Assembly: GCF_016889705.1 (NCBI RefSeq)
Contig: NZ_CP069526.1
Span: 3,038,001 to 3,102,000 of the forward strand
Length of the DNA stretch: 64,000 nt
From: Amycolatopsis sp. FDAARGOS 1241
GTDB taxonomy: Bacteria > Actinomycetota > Actinomycetes > Mycobacteriales > Pseudonocardiaceae
Direction of reading: 5' to 3'
In this document: in pieces, positions 25,179 to 34,088 of the stretch
Position numbering within the stretch: the first letter of the stretch is position 1
Layout of the letters: every line of letters begins with the position of its first letter
Notes under the pieces: generated by a model
What the model was told of the DNA's origin: nothing
Databases searched by the model: none
Seen by the model: the letters and a program-made list of their open reading frames with translations, nothing else
Translations under genes and position numbers: made by a program

Positions 25179-26933
25179 TCAGGCGCGGGCAAGCACCGCC
25201 TTCAGCGCGGCGAGCAGCTTCACCGTGGCCTCGGGCTCCGGCGCCGCCGTCTTGTGGCGCCAGGCGATGTAGCCGTCGGGGCGGACGAGCAGGGCGCCGG
25301 CTTCGTCGATCTCGCTGGTGCGGGTCCAGTCGCCGTAGGAGTCGCGCGCGCCGTCGGCGCCGACGGTCACCACGCGCAGGTCCAGGCCGAGCTCGGCGGC
25401 GGCCTTCTCGGCCGCCACGCGCCACGCGGCGCCCGAGAGCCCGGTGACCACGGTGAACTTGCCGTGGCCCACCAGGTCCAAAGTGGACTCCCGGCGGCCG
25501 TGGGCGCCGACGAGCCACACGTGCGGGATCTTCGCGCCCGGTGTGGTCGTCGCGTGGTGGAACAGCTCCGCGTCGCGGCCGTCGGGCGCCGGGGCGGCGC
25601 CGTCGGGGAGCACGGCGGTGGAGGTGTAGCGCTGGTCGAGCTCGACGCCGTGAGCGTTGAACTCGTAGTTCTTCAGCTCGATCGCCTTCTCCAGCTGCCG
25701 CCGCCGGCGCGCGCCGTCCTCGGTGGCGGCCTCGCAGGCGGCCAGACCGGCCGCGATGCCGTCGGAGTCGGTGTCGCCCGCGATCCCGAGGGTTTCGAAG
25801 ATCGGGCCGAACTGGTCGCGCGAGAGGTTCGCGCGGTCCACGATCTGCTTGCCCACCGGGGCCCGCTCGGCGGAGTACGTCTCCAGCAGCCCCTCGCCGG
25901 CTTCGCCGCGCACGACCATCGCGAGCTTCCACGCGAGGTTGAACGAGTCCTGGATGGACGTGTTGGATCCCAGGCCGTTCGACGGCGGGTGCCGGTGTAC
26001 CGCGTCGCCGGCGCAGAACACGCGGCCGCTCGAGTACTGCGTGGCGTAGGAGTGGTTGACCGTCCACAGTGACGTCGAGGTGATCTCCACCTCGAGCTCG
26101 GGATCGCCGATCAGGTCGCGCACGATCCGCGTGGCCTCGGCGACGTCGACCTCCGGCGGATCACCGGCGATGTCGTAGCCCCACACGAGCAGCCACTCGT
26201 TCCACGGCCGCACCATGCGCACCAGGCCCATGCCGATGCCGCCCATGTGCGCGCCCGGCCGCATGACCCAGTACAGGACGCTCGGGCGGTGCGCGACGTA
26301 CTTCGCGAGGTCGGCCTTGAACGTGATGTTCATCGAGCCTGCCTTGCCGGTCTCGCCGGCGATCGGCAGCCCGGCCTGCTCCGCGACGCGGCTGCGGGCC
26401 CCGTCGGCACCGATCAGGTACCGCGCCCGCAGCGTGAACTCGTCGCCGCGCACGCGGTCGAAGAAGCGAGCGGTGACGCCGTCGGCGTCCTGGGCGTAGT
26501 CGAGGAACTCGGTGTCCAGCCGCAGCTTCGCGCCGCGCTGGGCGGCGTTGGAGACCAGGATCGGCTCGAGGTAGGTCTGCGGCAGGTCGATCATGTGGCA
26601 GGGGCTCGCAGCGCCGTACTCGGTCGCCGAGCGGTCCCCGGTGCCCCAGCTGGCGATGCGGCCGATCTCGTTGCCCGCCAGCGAGGTGCAGAGCACCGTG
26701 TCGCCCATCAGCTCGGGCGGCGTGCCCTGCGCCAGCGCCTGCTCCTCGACGCCGAGGTCACGCAGGACCTCCATGCCGCGCTGGTTGGTGATGTGGGCCC
26801 GCGGCGTGTTGGCCGTCCAGCCGTACTTGGTGGCCAGGACCGTGCGCACACCGTAGGTCGCCAGTGCCAGCGCGGCCGAACCGCCCGCCGGCCCGCTGCC
26901 GACCACGATCACGTCGGTATCGAACTCGCTCAT
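25179..26933 (-). CDS. FAD-dependent aromatic monooxygenase (phenol/resorcinol hydroxylase type)
   Basis: The 584-residue flavoprotein hydroxylates phenolic rings using NAD(P)H and O2. It shows the Rossmann motif VIVVGSGPAGGSAALALA, the DG motif YLIGADGARSRV, and the GD motif RVFCAGDAVHRHPPSNGLG. A thioredoxin-like C-terminal domain completes the TfdB/phenol hydroxylase layout. The gene lies 14 bases after a fused maleylacetate reductase/hydroxyquinol dioxygenase in the same direction. The product is therefore probably hydroxyquinol, from resorcinol or a related substrate. The substrate is inferred from this context and not from active-site residues. Confidence 0.9.
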   Translation of the reverse strand: MSEFDTDVIVVGSGPAGGSAALALATYGVRTVLATKYGWTANTPRAHITNQRGMEVLRDLGVEEQALAQGTPPELMGDTVLCTSLAGNEIGRIASWGTGDRSATEYGAASPCHMIDLPQTYLEPILVSNAAQRGAKLRLDTEFLDYAQDADGVTARFFDRVRGDEFTLRARYLIGADGARSRVAEQAGLPIAGETGKAGSMNITFKADLAKYVAHRPSVLYWVMRPGAHMGGIGMGLVRMVRPWNEWLLVWGYDIAGDPPEVDVAEATRIVRDLIGDPELEVEITSTSLWTVNHSYATQYSSGRVFCAGDAVHRHPPSNGLGSNTSIQDSFNLAWKLAMVVRGEAGEGLLETYSAERAPVGKQIVDRANLSRDQFGPIFETLGIAGDTDSDGIAAGLAACEAATEDGARRRRQLEKAIELKNYEFNAHGVELDQRYTSTAVLPDGAAPAPDGRDAELFHHATTTPGAKIPHVWLVGAHGRRESTLDLVGHGKFTVVTGLSGAAWRVAAEKAAAELGLDLRVVTVGADGARDSYGDWTRTSEIDEAGALLVRPDGYIAWRHKTAAPEPEATVKLLAALKAVLARA

Positions 26934-26947
26934 GGTGGGATTCCTCG

Positions 26948-28870
26948 TCAGTGCTCGGGAGCGGGAGAGATGCGGAAGGTGAAGTCGAGCCGGCGCCAGT
27001 GGGCGGGCTCGCGGCCGTCGGGCGCGGCGCCGGACTGCTCGGCGAAGTCCACGATCAGGCCGTCCTTGACGCCGAACACCGTATCGGAGTCGAGGTAGTC
27101 CCCGCCCTTGACGAACAGCTGCGTCACCAGCGTCCGGTAGCCGGGCTTCGCGATCATGAAATGCACGTGGGGCGCGCGGTAGGGGTGCCGGCCGACCGAG
27201 TCGAGCATCTGCCCGACCGGTCCGTCGGCCGGGATCGGGTAGGCCGAGGGCACGATCGTCCAGAACCGCAGCCGGCCTTCGGCGTCGGTGCGGAAGCGGG
27301 CCCGCAGCACCGGCCCGTCGACGTCGGGCAGCTGCACGTCGTATAAACCGTCCTCATTGGACTGCCACACGTCGACGACCGCATCGGCCACCGGGGTGCC
27401 GTCCGGCTCGGTCACCCGCACGTCGGTCCACAGCGGAGTGCCGGGCAGCCCCTCGGCGAGGTCCGCGCCCTGCGCCGTCTCCGGCGGGCCCTGCACGTAG
27501 AACGGGCCGAGCACCGCGGATGGCGTGGTGTCGGGTGTGCGCGAGTTGGTGAGCACGTCGACCACACTAGACACCCCGAGGGTGTCGGACAGCAGGATGA
27601 ACTCCTGGCGCTTGTCGTCGGTGATGTGCCCGGCGCGCGTCAGGAACTCGATCGCGAACTCCCACTCCTGCTGCGTGAGATCCGTGCGCACCACGTAGGA
27701 GTGCAGTGTGCGCACCAGGTCCTGCAGCAGCTCCCGCAGCCGCGGACTGGGTGTCGAGGAGAAGCTGTCCACGACTTCCTGGGTCAGGGCCCGCAGGTCC
27801 GGCTTGGTGCCTTCGGCCGGCGCCGGGCGGGTGCCGGCCCAGGCCTGGCGCAACAGGTCTTCAATGCCCTCGCGGGTGATCTCGCGCGGGTTCGGGTACG
27901 GCTTGGCCGAGGCGATCTCGGCGGCTTTCGCGATGTCGGCTTCGGCGAAGCCCAGCTCGCCCAGCGAGTGCGGCACCGGAAGGTTCGCGATGAGGTCGTA
28001 CACACCGGTCGCGGCGTCGGGCGCGCCCAGCGCCTCCGCGATCCGTCGCATGGCCTCGGGGGCACCCGGGGCGTTGTAGGCCATGGCGTAGGGCAGCACG
28101 ACGGTGTGGGTCTCCGAATGCGGCAGGCCGAAGCTGCCGCCGAGCGTGTGGCACAGCTTGTGGTGCAGCGCCATGCCGACCGAGCCGAGGCAGGTGCCGG
28201 CGAGCCACGCGGCACGCAGGGCCTCGCCGCGGGCGTCCACATCGGACGCGTCGGCGGCGATGCGCGGTAGCGCGGAGGCCAGCAGGCGGATCGCCTCGAG
28301 CGCGAACTGGTCGACGATCGGGTTGGCGTCGGGCGAGTACAGCGCCTCCACCGCGTGCGCCATCGCGTTGATCCCGCTCGTGAGCGACACCTCGACGGGC
28401 AGCTTCAGGGTCAGGTCGACGTCGTACACGACGACCTCGGGCAGCACCTTCGGCGTGGTCTGCGTGGTCTTGCGCCCCTCGGCCGTCTCGCCGATCACGG
28501 GCGTCATCTCCGACCCGGCGTAGGTGGTCGGCACGATGATCTGCGGCAGGTCCGTGCGCAGCGCGAGAGCCTTGGCGAGCCCGGTCGTCGAACCGCCGCC
28601 GATGGCGAGCACGCAGTCGACGTCGTTCTCGGTCACGACCTTGAGCGCGCGCTCGGTCACGTCCACGGGCGTGTGCATCGCGGCGTCGTCGAACCGGGCG
28701 GCCAGCAGCGGGCCGAGCGCGTCGGCGACGCGGCCCACGGGTCCGGCCAGGGGCGGGCTGCCGAGCAGCAGGACGCGGGCGGCGCCGAGCCGGCGCACCT
28801 CGTCCGGCAGGGTGGCGACGGTGCCGCTGCCGAACACGACCCGGGCCGGGTTGGCGGTGTAGCTGAACAT
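26948..28870 (-). CDS. Fused maleylacetate reductase and hydroxyquinol 1,2-dioxygenase
   Basis: Two consecutive pathway enzymes are joined in one 640-residue chain. Residues 1-355 form an iron-type alcohol dehydrogenase fold of the maleylacetate reductase group (AIGGGSTTGLAKALAL, SGINAMAHAVEALYS, LPHSETHTVVLPY). Residues 365-640 form an intradiol dioxygenase whose iron ligands are visible: Tyr in EDGLYDVQ, Tyr in PSAYPIP, and two His in RAPHVHFMI. The C-terminal half cleaves hydroxyquinol to maleylacetate and the N-terminal half reduces this to 3-oxoadipate. ATG at 28870 with GGAAGGACC upstream is preferred over in-frame starts further upstream. The domain order is the reverse of the reaction order. 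I know of annotated fusions of this kind in actinobacteria, so the fusion is uncommon but not new. Confidence 0.94.
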   Translation of the reverse strand: MFSYTANPARVVFGSGTVATLPDEVRRLGAARVLLLGSPPLAGPVGRVADALGPLLAARFDDAAMHTPVDVTERALKVVTENDVDCVLAIGGGSTTGLAKALALRTDLPQIIVPTTYAGSEMTPVIGETAEGRKTTQTTPKVLPEVVVYDVDLTLKLPVEVSLTSGINAMAHAVEALYSPDANPIVDQFALEAIRLLASALPRIAADASDVDARGEALRAAWLAGTCLGSVGMALHHKLCHTLGGSFGLPHSETHTVVLPYAMAYNAPGAPEAMRRIAEALGAPDAATGVYDLIANLPVPHSLGELGFAEADIAKAAEIASAKPYPNPREITREGIEDLLRQAWAGTRPAPAEGTKPDLRALTQEVVDSFSSTPSPRLRELLQDLVRTLHSYVVRTDLTQQEWEFAIEFLTRAGHITDDKRQEFILLSDTLGVSSVVDVLTNSRTPDTTPSAVLGPFYVQGPPETAQGADLAEGLPGTPLWTDVRVTEPDGTPVADAVVDVWQSNEDGLYDVQLPDVDGPVLRARFRTDAEGRLRFWTIVPSAYPIPADGPVGQMLDSVGRHPYRAPHVHFMIAKPGYRTLVTQLFVKGGDYLDSDTVFGVKDGLIVDFAEQSGAAPDGREPAHWRRLDFTFRISPAPEH

Positions 28871-28982
28871 CGTTGGTCCTTCCACGCGGGTGCCTCGAGT
28901 ATCCGGACGACGCCGGCCGGTTTCCTGCACGTTCCTGCCGCACCGGCAGCACGAAACGCGCGCGCATGGGTGGCCGGGTCCG

Positions 28983-29867
28983 CTAACCGTCGCGGCGGAT
29001 CGCGCCCGGGGTGGTGCCCAGCTGGGTGCGCAGCACGCGCGTGAGGTGCTCCTGGTGGGAGAAGCCGCAGCGGGCCGCGATGTCGGCGATCGGCTCGCTG
29101 CTGGTGCGCAGCAGCAGGCCGGCCTGCTCGACGCGCAGGCGCAGCAGGTACTGGTGCGGGGGCAGCCCGGTGCGGGCCTTGAACCGGCGCGCGAACCGGC
29201 TCACGCTCAGCCCGGTCGCGGCGGCGAGTTCCGGCAAGCCCAGAGGTTCCGACAGGCGCTCGGTCATCAGCTCGCGGACCTGGTCGAACTGCCGGTCCGA
29301 CAGCGCCGACGCGGCGGGCGCGGGCTGACCGGCGGTCCGGCCGGCGCGGTGGCGGCGCGCCAGGTGCGTGGCGACCAGCGCGCACAGCTGGTCGGCGTAG
29401 GTGCGGGCGCTCGGCTCCCAGTCGCGCACCACCCCGTCCAGGGACAGCAGCAGCTGTTCGAGCAAGGGGTCGACGGTGCCGAGCTCCTCCGCGAGCCGCA
29501 CCGGCGCGTCGGTCTCCGCGGCCTCCTGCACGGCGGAGTCGGCGACGTACACGTGCAGCGTGTCGAGCTCACCGCCGAGCTCCACGGCGAGGTCAGCGTG
29601 CGAGGGCTGCAGGAACAGGCCGCCGGCCGGGACGCGGCGCATTTGCTCGGCCGGGGTGCCGAACCGCCGGCGGACCGTCACGGGCCCGGCGAGGTGCAGG
29701 ATCAGCTGGTGCGTCGGCGCCGGCGCGAACAGCCCCCGGTGGGGGCGTTCGTGCTGCTTGGACAGGTACACCGACTCCCAGCCGAGGCCGGCGCTGGTGC
29801 GCTCGGGCCGGATCCAGGGCAGCGCGAGGATGCCGTTGGTGTCGGCGGCCGAGAGCTCACCCACCAC
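28983..29867 (-). CDS. AraC-family regulator of the hydroxyquinol genes
   Basis: The 294-residue protein has a cupin-like sensor domain (HQLILHLAGPVTVRR, VPAGGLFLQPSHADL) and a C-terminal AraC double HTH. The HTH includes LPELAAATGLSVSRFARRFK and IADIAARCGFSHQEHLTRVLR. It is encoded 112 bases upstream of the fused dioxygenase in the same direction, so it is the probable regulator of that pathway, sensing an aromatic ligand. Two GTG codons are adjacent at the start; the outer one (29867) follows GAGGAGGAC. Confidence 0.88.
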   Translation of the reverse strand: MVGELSAADTNGILALPWIRPERTSAGLGWESVYLSKQHERPHRGLFAPAPTHQLILHLAGPVTVRRRFGTPAEQMRRVPAGGLFLQPSHADLAVELGGELDTLHVYVADSAVQEAAETDAPVRLAEELGTVDPLLEQLLLSLDGVVRDWEPSARTYADQLCALVATHLARRHRAGRTAGQPAPAASALSDRQFDQVRELMTERLSEPLGLPELAAATGLSVSRFARRFKARTGLPPHQYLLRLRVEQAGLLLRTSSEPIADIAARCGFSHQEHLTRVLRTQLGTTPGAIRRDG

Positions 29868-29986
29868 GTCCTCCTCGCCTCGACCGACCGGATGATCCGA
29901 GTGTAGGCGTCCCGAACCCCGGCCCGGGACGGGTGACGGCCCGCCGGGCAGGCCGGCGGGCCGTCAGGGCAAGCGGGCGGGCTCGG

Positions 29987-30811
29987 TCAGAGCGGGTTGA
30001 ACACGCCCAGGGGAGCCGTGCAGAACGGCCCGCCGACGAACTCGGCCGCGGCCCCGGTGGGAGCCGGCTGGTCGGCCAACCGGTCGGCGTAGACCTCGGC
30101 GTTGTCGAAGGACTTGTAACCGAGCGCTTCGGCCTCGGCAAGCGAGTACACACGCCGCGTGTTGTCCGAGACGCCCCAGATCAGGCGGTAGCCCGGCGAC
30201 GGGGCGCTCAGGCAGGCCTCGAAGAGGCGCGCGCCGTCGTCGGGGGAGAGCCACGTGGTCAGCCCGCGCGGGCCCAGCGGCAGCGGCGTCTCGAAGCACG
30301 AGCCGATGCGGACCACGATCACGTCCATGGCGAAGCGCGACGCGTAGAGGCTGCCGAGCGCTTCGATGGCCGCCTTGCTCACGCCGTAGTAGGTGTCCGG
30401 GCGCGGGCTCGAGTCGGCGGGCAGGCCGGAGTCGCCGGCGTCGGCGTTGCGGCGGAAGCCGACGGCGTGGTTGCTCGACGCGAGGACCACCCGCTTGATC
30501 CCGGCCTCGCGGGCGGCCTCCAGCACCGTGTGGGTGCCGTTGACATTGACCTCCAGCGTGGCCTCCCACGAGTTCTCGCGGCTGTGCCCGCCGAGGTGGA
30601 TCAGGGCGTCGGCCCCCGCGCAGGCCTCGGCCATGGCGCGGGGGTCGGTGACGGAGCCGGTCACGAGCTCGACGGCTTCGCCCGGTTCCGGTGGGGCCTG
30701 CTCGGCCAGGTCGAGCAGCCGCAGCACCCGGCCGGGTTTGCGCAGCCGCGGACGCATCAGGGTGCCGACGATGCCTGCCGATCCGGTGATCAGCACGCGC
30801 TGGTCTGCCAT
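29987..30811 (-). CDS. udh: NAD-dependent uronate dehydrogenase
   Basis: It oxidises D-galacturonate or D-glucuronate to the aldarolactone with NAD+. The 274-residue SDR protein shows VLITGSAGIVGTLM, the ALIHLGGHSREN segment, VLASSNHAVGF and the catalytic Tyr-x3-Lys in TYYGVSKAA. The length and these motifs fit uronate dehydrogenase better than sugar-nucleotide epimerases. It lies 42 bases downstream of an IclR regulator in one minus-strand unit. The dehydratases that use its product are encoded divergently. Together they give a complete oxidative uronate pathway. Confidence 0.9.
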   Translation of the reverse strand: MADQRVLITGSAGIVGTLMRPRLRKPGRVLRLLDLAEQAPPEPGEAVELVTGSVTDPRAMAEACAGADALIHLGGHSRENSWEATLEVNVNGTHTVLEAAREAGIKRVVLASSNHAVGFRRNADAGDSGLPADSSPRPDTYYGVSKAAIEALGSLYASRFAMDVIVVRIGSCFETPLPLGPRGLTTWLSPDDGARLFEACLSAPSPGYRLIWGVSDNTRRVYSLAEAEALGYKSFDNAEVYADRLADQPAPTGAAAEFVGGPFCTAPLGVFNPL

Positions 30812-30853
30812 GGGGGTCCTCTCGAAACTCAGAAACAGGGGGAAGGGCGGCGA

Positions 30854-31669
30854 TCAGCGGATGCCGGCGCGGCGCAGCTGCTGCCCGAGCTCGGCGGTCG
30901 TCTCGGCCAGCAGTTCGCCGACGCGCCGGACGTCGGCGTCGGTCACCTGCGCGACCGGCATCGAGCAGCTCATGGCGTCGGTACCGGGGATGCGGTAGGG
31001 GATCACGGCGGCGACGCAGCGCACCCCGAGGGTGCCTTCCTCGATCTCGGCGGCGTAACCGACCTCGCGGGTGCGCGCGAGGTCGGCGTGCAGCGCTTCA
31101 CGTGTGGTGATCGTGTTCGGCGTCAGGGGCGCGAGCTTCGCCGGCACCAGGTCTTCGATCTCGTCGTGCGTCAGCTCGGCCAGCAGCGCCTTGCCCAGCG
31201 CCGTGGCGTGGGCCGGCAGCGTGCGGCCGACGCGCGAGACGAGGTGCGTCGAGTGCTGCGACTCGCGGGTTTCGAGGTACACGACCTCGGTGCCGTTGCG
31301 GCGAGCGAAGTGGGCCGTGAAGCCGGTCTTCTCGCGGATGCGCTCCAGCGCCTCGGTGGCGAACGGGACGATCGCGTCGCGGTCGAGGTAGGCGGTACCG
31401 CAGATCAGCGCACGCACGCCGAGGCGGTAGCGCGCGGTGTTGGCGTCGGCCTCGAGCCAGCCGGCTTCGAGGAGGGTGCGCAGGAGGCCGTGGAGGCTGG
31501 AGCGCGGGAACCCGGTGCGCGCGTGCAGGTCCGAGAGCGAGAGCCACACGTCGTTGGCCGCGAAGGTCTCGATGAGGTCGATGGCGCGCCGCGCCGACTT
31601 GACGCCCGCGCTCTCCGCACCGGGCGTGGCGCCGCGCGCCGCGTCCGCGGTGTCCAGCTTCTGCGCCAT
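30854..31669 (-). CDS. IclR-family regulator of uronate catabolism
   Basis: The 271-residue protein has an N-terminal winged HTH (RAIDLIETFAANDVWLSLSD, RTGFPRSSLHGLLRTLLEAG) and an IclR effector-binding domain. The latter includes GRTLPAHATALGKALLAEL and VRCVAAVIPYRIPG. ATG at 31669 is chosen for the GGAGGAC upstream and because residues before it are not IclR-like. The gene is divergent from kdgD and cotranscribed with udh. It probably senses an aldarate or KDG-type intermediate, which is inference. Confidence 0.9.
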   Translation of the reverse strand: MAQKLDTADAARGATPGAESAGVKSARRAIDLIETFAANDVWLSLSDLHARTGFPRSSLHGLLRTLLEAGWLEADANTARYRLGVRALICGTAYLDRDAIVPFATEALERIREKTGFTAHFARRNGTEVVYLETRESQHSTHLVSRVGRTLPAHATALGKALLAELTHDEIEDLVPAKLAPLTPNTITTREALHADLARTREVGYAAEIEEGTLGVRCVAAVIPYRIPGTDAMSCSMPVAQVTDADVRRVGELLAETTAELGQQLRRAGIR

Positions 31670-31886
31670 GTGCGTCCTCCCACCGGGCCGTTGACTTGTG
31701 ACTCCGGCCATATTAGCGTCCCGAACAGCGTTCTTATGGATGAACATAGTCAGCATAACAGACTCCATTCAAGAATATGAACACCGGGAGTACCTCGAGC
31801 GCGGAGGGTGTGCCGGTGGGATCGTCGAACCCGTGGCCGGGCACGCCACCCGGACGCCCCGACGAGGACGGAAAGAGCAGAAACTG
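31670..31886. promoter_or_regulatory. Divergent IclR/kdgD control region with inverted repeats
   Basis: This AT-rich 217-base spacer holds three nested short inverted repeats. They are GAAC-AGC-GTTC (31723-31733), GTTC-TTATGGAT-GAAC (31730-31745) and TTCA-AGAATA-TGAA (31768-31781). On the minus strand, TTGAAT and TATGTT at 18-base spacing form a plausible iclR promoter that overlaps the repeats. The arrangement fits autoregulation and repression of the divergent catabolic operon. Confidence 0.5.
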
Positions 31887-32828
31887 ATGGCACAGCCCAA
31901 GATCGAGCTGGACGGCCTGCTGGCGTTCCCGCTGACGCCGTTCACCGAGGACCTCGAGGTGAACCTCGACGGGTTCGCGGAGAACGTGGAGAGCCACGTG
32001 GCCGCCGGTGCGGGGGCGTTGTTCGTGGCTTGCGGCACGGGGGAGTTCAGCTCGCTGTCGCCGGACGAGGTCTCGGCGTTGCTCGCGCGGGCCAAGGAGG
32101 TCGTGGGCGGGCGGGTGCCGGTGTGGGTCGGAGCCGGCGGTGGCGCCGCCGCGGCTCGCGCGGGCGTCGCGGCCGCGCAGGCGGGCGGGGCCGACGGAGT
32201 GCTGCTGCTGCCGCCGTACCTGGTCACGGGTCCACAGGCGGGGCTGGTCGACTTCGTCCGGCACTCGGTGGGCGACACGTGCGTGCCGGTGATCGTGTAC
32301 CACCGCAGCACCGGGGTGTTCACGGCGCCGGCCGCGGCGCAGCTGCTCGACATCCCGTCGGTGGTGGGGCTCAAGGACGGGTACGGGGACCCGGAGGTGA
32401 TGACGCGGATCGTGACCACGATCCGGTCGCTGGGCACCGAGCGGGCGCGGGAGTTCTTGTTCTTCAACGGGTTGCCCACGGCGGAGGTTTCGGCGAAGGC
32501 CTACGCGGCGATCGGCGTGGCGCGCTATTCCTCGGCGGTGCACTGCTTCGCACCGGAGATCGCGCACCGCTTCCACCGGGCGCTGGCCGCGGGGGACCAC
32601 GAGGTGATGGACGCGCTGCTGGCCGGGTTCTACCTGCCGCTGGTGGCGTTGCGGGACGAGACCCCGGGCTTCGCGGTGTCACTGGTCAAGGCCGCAGCCC
32701 GGCTGCGCGGCGACAAGGTCGGCACGGTGCGCCCGCCGCTGGTGGAGCCGACCGCCGGGCAGATCGACCGGCTCGGTGGGATCGTGGAGCGCGGGTTGGA
32801 GGTCCTGAAGGGGATCGAGGGCCGATGA
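31887..32828 (+). CDS. kdgD: 5-dehydro-4-deoxyglucarate dehydratase
   Basis: This decarboxylating dehydratase turns 5-keto-4-deoxy-D-glucarate into alpha-ketoglutaric semialdehyde. The 313-residue TIM-barrel protein of the DapA family has ACGTGEFSSLS at the phosphate-binding turn, YHRSTG with the catalytic Tyr, and the Schiff-base Lys163 in VVGLKDGYGD. ATG at 31887 (MAQPKIELDG) follows GGAAAGAG. The open frame extends far upstream but without family sequence. The stop overlaps the gudD-like ATG, so the two are coupled. Confidence 0.93.
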   Translation: MAQPKIELDGLLAFPLTPFTEDLEVNLDGFAENVESHVAAGAGALFVACGTGEFSSLSPDEVSALLARAKEVVGGRVPVWVGAGGGAAAARAGVAAAQAGGADGVLLLPPYLVTGPQAGLVDFVRHSVGDTCVPVIVYHRSTGVFTAPAAAQLLDIPSVVGLKDGYGDPEVMTRIVTTIRSLGTERAREFLFFNGLPTAEVSAKAYAAIGVARYSSAVHCFAPEIAHRFHRALAAGDHEVMDALLAGFYLPLVALRDETPGFAVSLVKAAARLRGDKVGTVRPPLVEPTAGQIDRLGGIVERGLEVLKGIEGR

Positions 32829-34084
32829 AGATCCGGGACGTGGTGCTCACGCCGGTCGCGTTCGCGGATCCGCCGCTGCTGAACGTGATGGGCGTGCACG
32901 AGCCCTTCGCCCTGCGCAGCGTCGTGCAGCTGATCTGCGACGACGGGGTGGTCGGGCTCGGCGAATCCTACGGCGACGCGGCGTTCCTGGGCGAGGTGCG
33001 CAAGGTCGTGCCGGAACTGGCCGGGCACGACGTGTTCGACCTGCCCGGCCTCAAGCGCCTGATCGCCCGCTCGCTGGCCGGCACGGTGCTGACCGACGAA
33101 CACGGCTTGATCGGCGGGTTTTCCATCCGCAAGACCATCGCCAGCGTGTATTCACTGTTCGAGGTCGCCTGCCTCGACGCCCAAGGTCACTACCTCAACC
33201 GTCCGGTCGTCGACCTGCTCGGCGGGCGGGCCCGCGACGCCGTGGACTTCTCCGCGTACCTGTTCTACAAGTACGGCCGCCACGTCGATGCGTCCACTGA
33301 GGACAGCTGGGGCGAGGTCGCCACTCCGGACGCGTTGGTGGGCGAGGCCAAGCGGATGATCGAGCGGTACGGGTTCGGTTCGATCAAGCTCAAGGGCGGG
33401 GTGTTCACCCCCGACGAGGAGATCGAGGGCATCCGGGCGTTGGCCGAGGCGTTCCCGGGCCATCCGTTGCGGATCGACCCGAACGCCGCCTGGACGCCTG
33501 ACACGGGCATCCGCGTCGCGCGTGAACTCGACGGCGTCCTGGAATACCTGGAAGACCCCACGCCCGGGATCGACGGAATGGCGAAGGTCGCGGCCGAGGC
33601 GAGCATGCCGTTGGCGACCAACATGTGCGTGGTCAACTTCGGTGACGTCGAACCCGCCTTCCGGGCCCGCGCGATCGGCGTGCTGTTGTCGGACCACCAC
33701 TTCTGGGGCGGGATGCGCGACACCCAAGCCCTCTCGGTCACGTGTGAGACCTTCGGCGTCGGGTTGTCGATGCACTCCAACAGCCACCTCGGCATCAGCC
33801 TTGCCGCCATGGTCCACGTCGCCGCCGCCACCCCGCACCTCACCTACGCCTGCGACACCCATTGGCCGTGGAAGACCACCGACGTCATCGCGCCAGCGGC
33901 GCTCGAGTTCGTCGACGGCGCCGTCGCCGTCCCGGACGAACCGGGTCTGGGTATCGAACTCGACCCGGACGCGCTCGCCCGCGCGCACGAAGACTTCCTC
34001 CGCTGCGGACTCACGAAACGGGACGACGTGACCTACATGCGCCGCTACACCCCCGGCTTCGAACCCAACACGGCGAGGTGGTGA
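32825..34084 (+). CDS. gudD: Glucarate dehydratase-like enolase superfamily enzyme
   Basis: It is predicted to dehydrate D-glucarate (or galactarate) to 5-keto-4-deoxyglucarate, the substrate of KdgD. The 419-residue protein has the enolase N-terminal lid (VGLGESYGD) and a barrel with the KxK-like motif SIKLKGG. Metal ligands lie in RIDPNAAWT and EYLEDPTPG, and the His-containing catalytic region is GVGLSMHSNSHLGIS. These agree with the GlucD subgroup. ATG overlaps the kdgD stop (ATGA). Glucarate versus galactarate specificity cannot be settled from sequence alone. Confidence 0.9.
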   Translation: MKIRDVVLTPVAFADPPLLNVMGVHEPFALRSVVQLICDDGVVGLGESYGDAAFLGEVRKVVPELAGHDVFDLPGLKRLIARSLAGTVLTDEHGLIGGFSIRKTIASVYSLFEVACLDAQGHYLNRPVVDLLGGRARDAVDFSAYLFYKYGRHVDASTEDSWGEVATPDALVGEAKRMIERYGFGSIKLKGGVFTPDEEIEGIRALAEAFPGHPLRIDPNAAWTPDTGIRVARELDGVLEYLEDPTPGIDGMAKVAAEASMPLATNMCVVNFGDVEPAFRARAIGVLLSDHHFWGGMRDTQALSVTCETFGVGLSMHSNSHLGISLAAMVHVAAATPHLTYACDTHWPWKTTDVIAPAALEFVDGAVAVPDEPGLGIELDPDALARAHEDFLRCGLTKRDDVTYMRRYTPGFEPNTARW

Positions 34085-34088
34085 CGCC

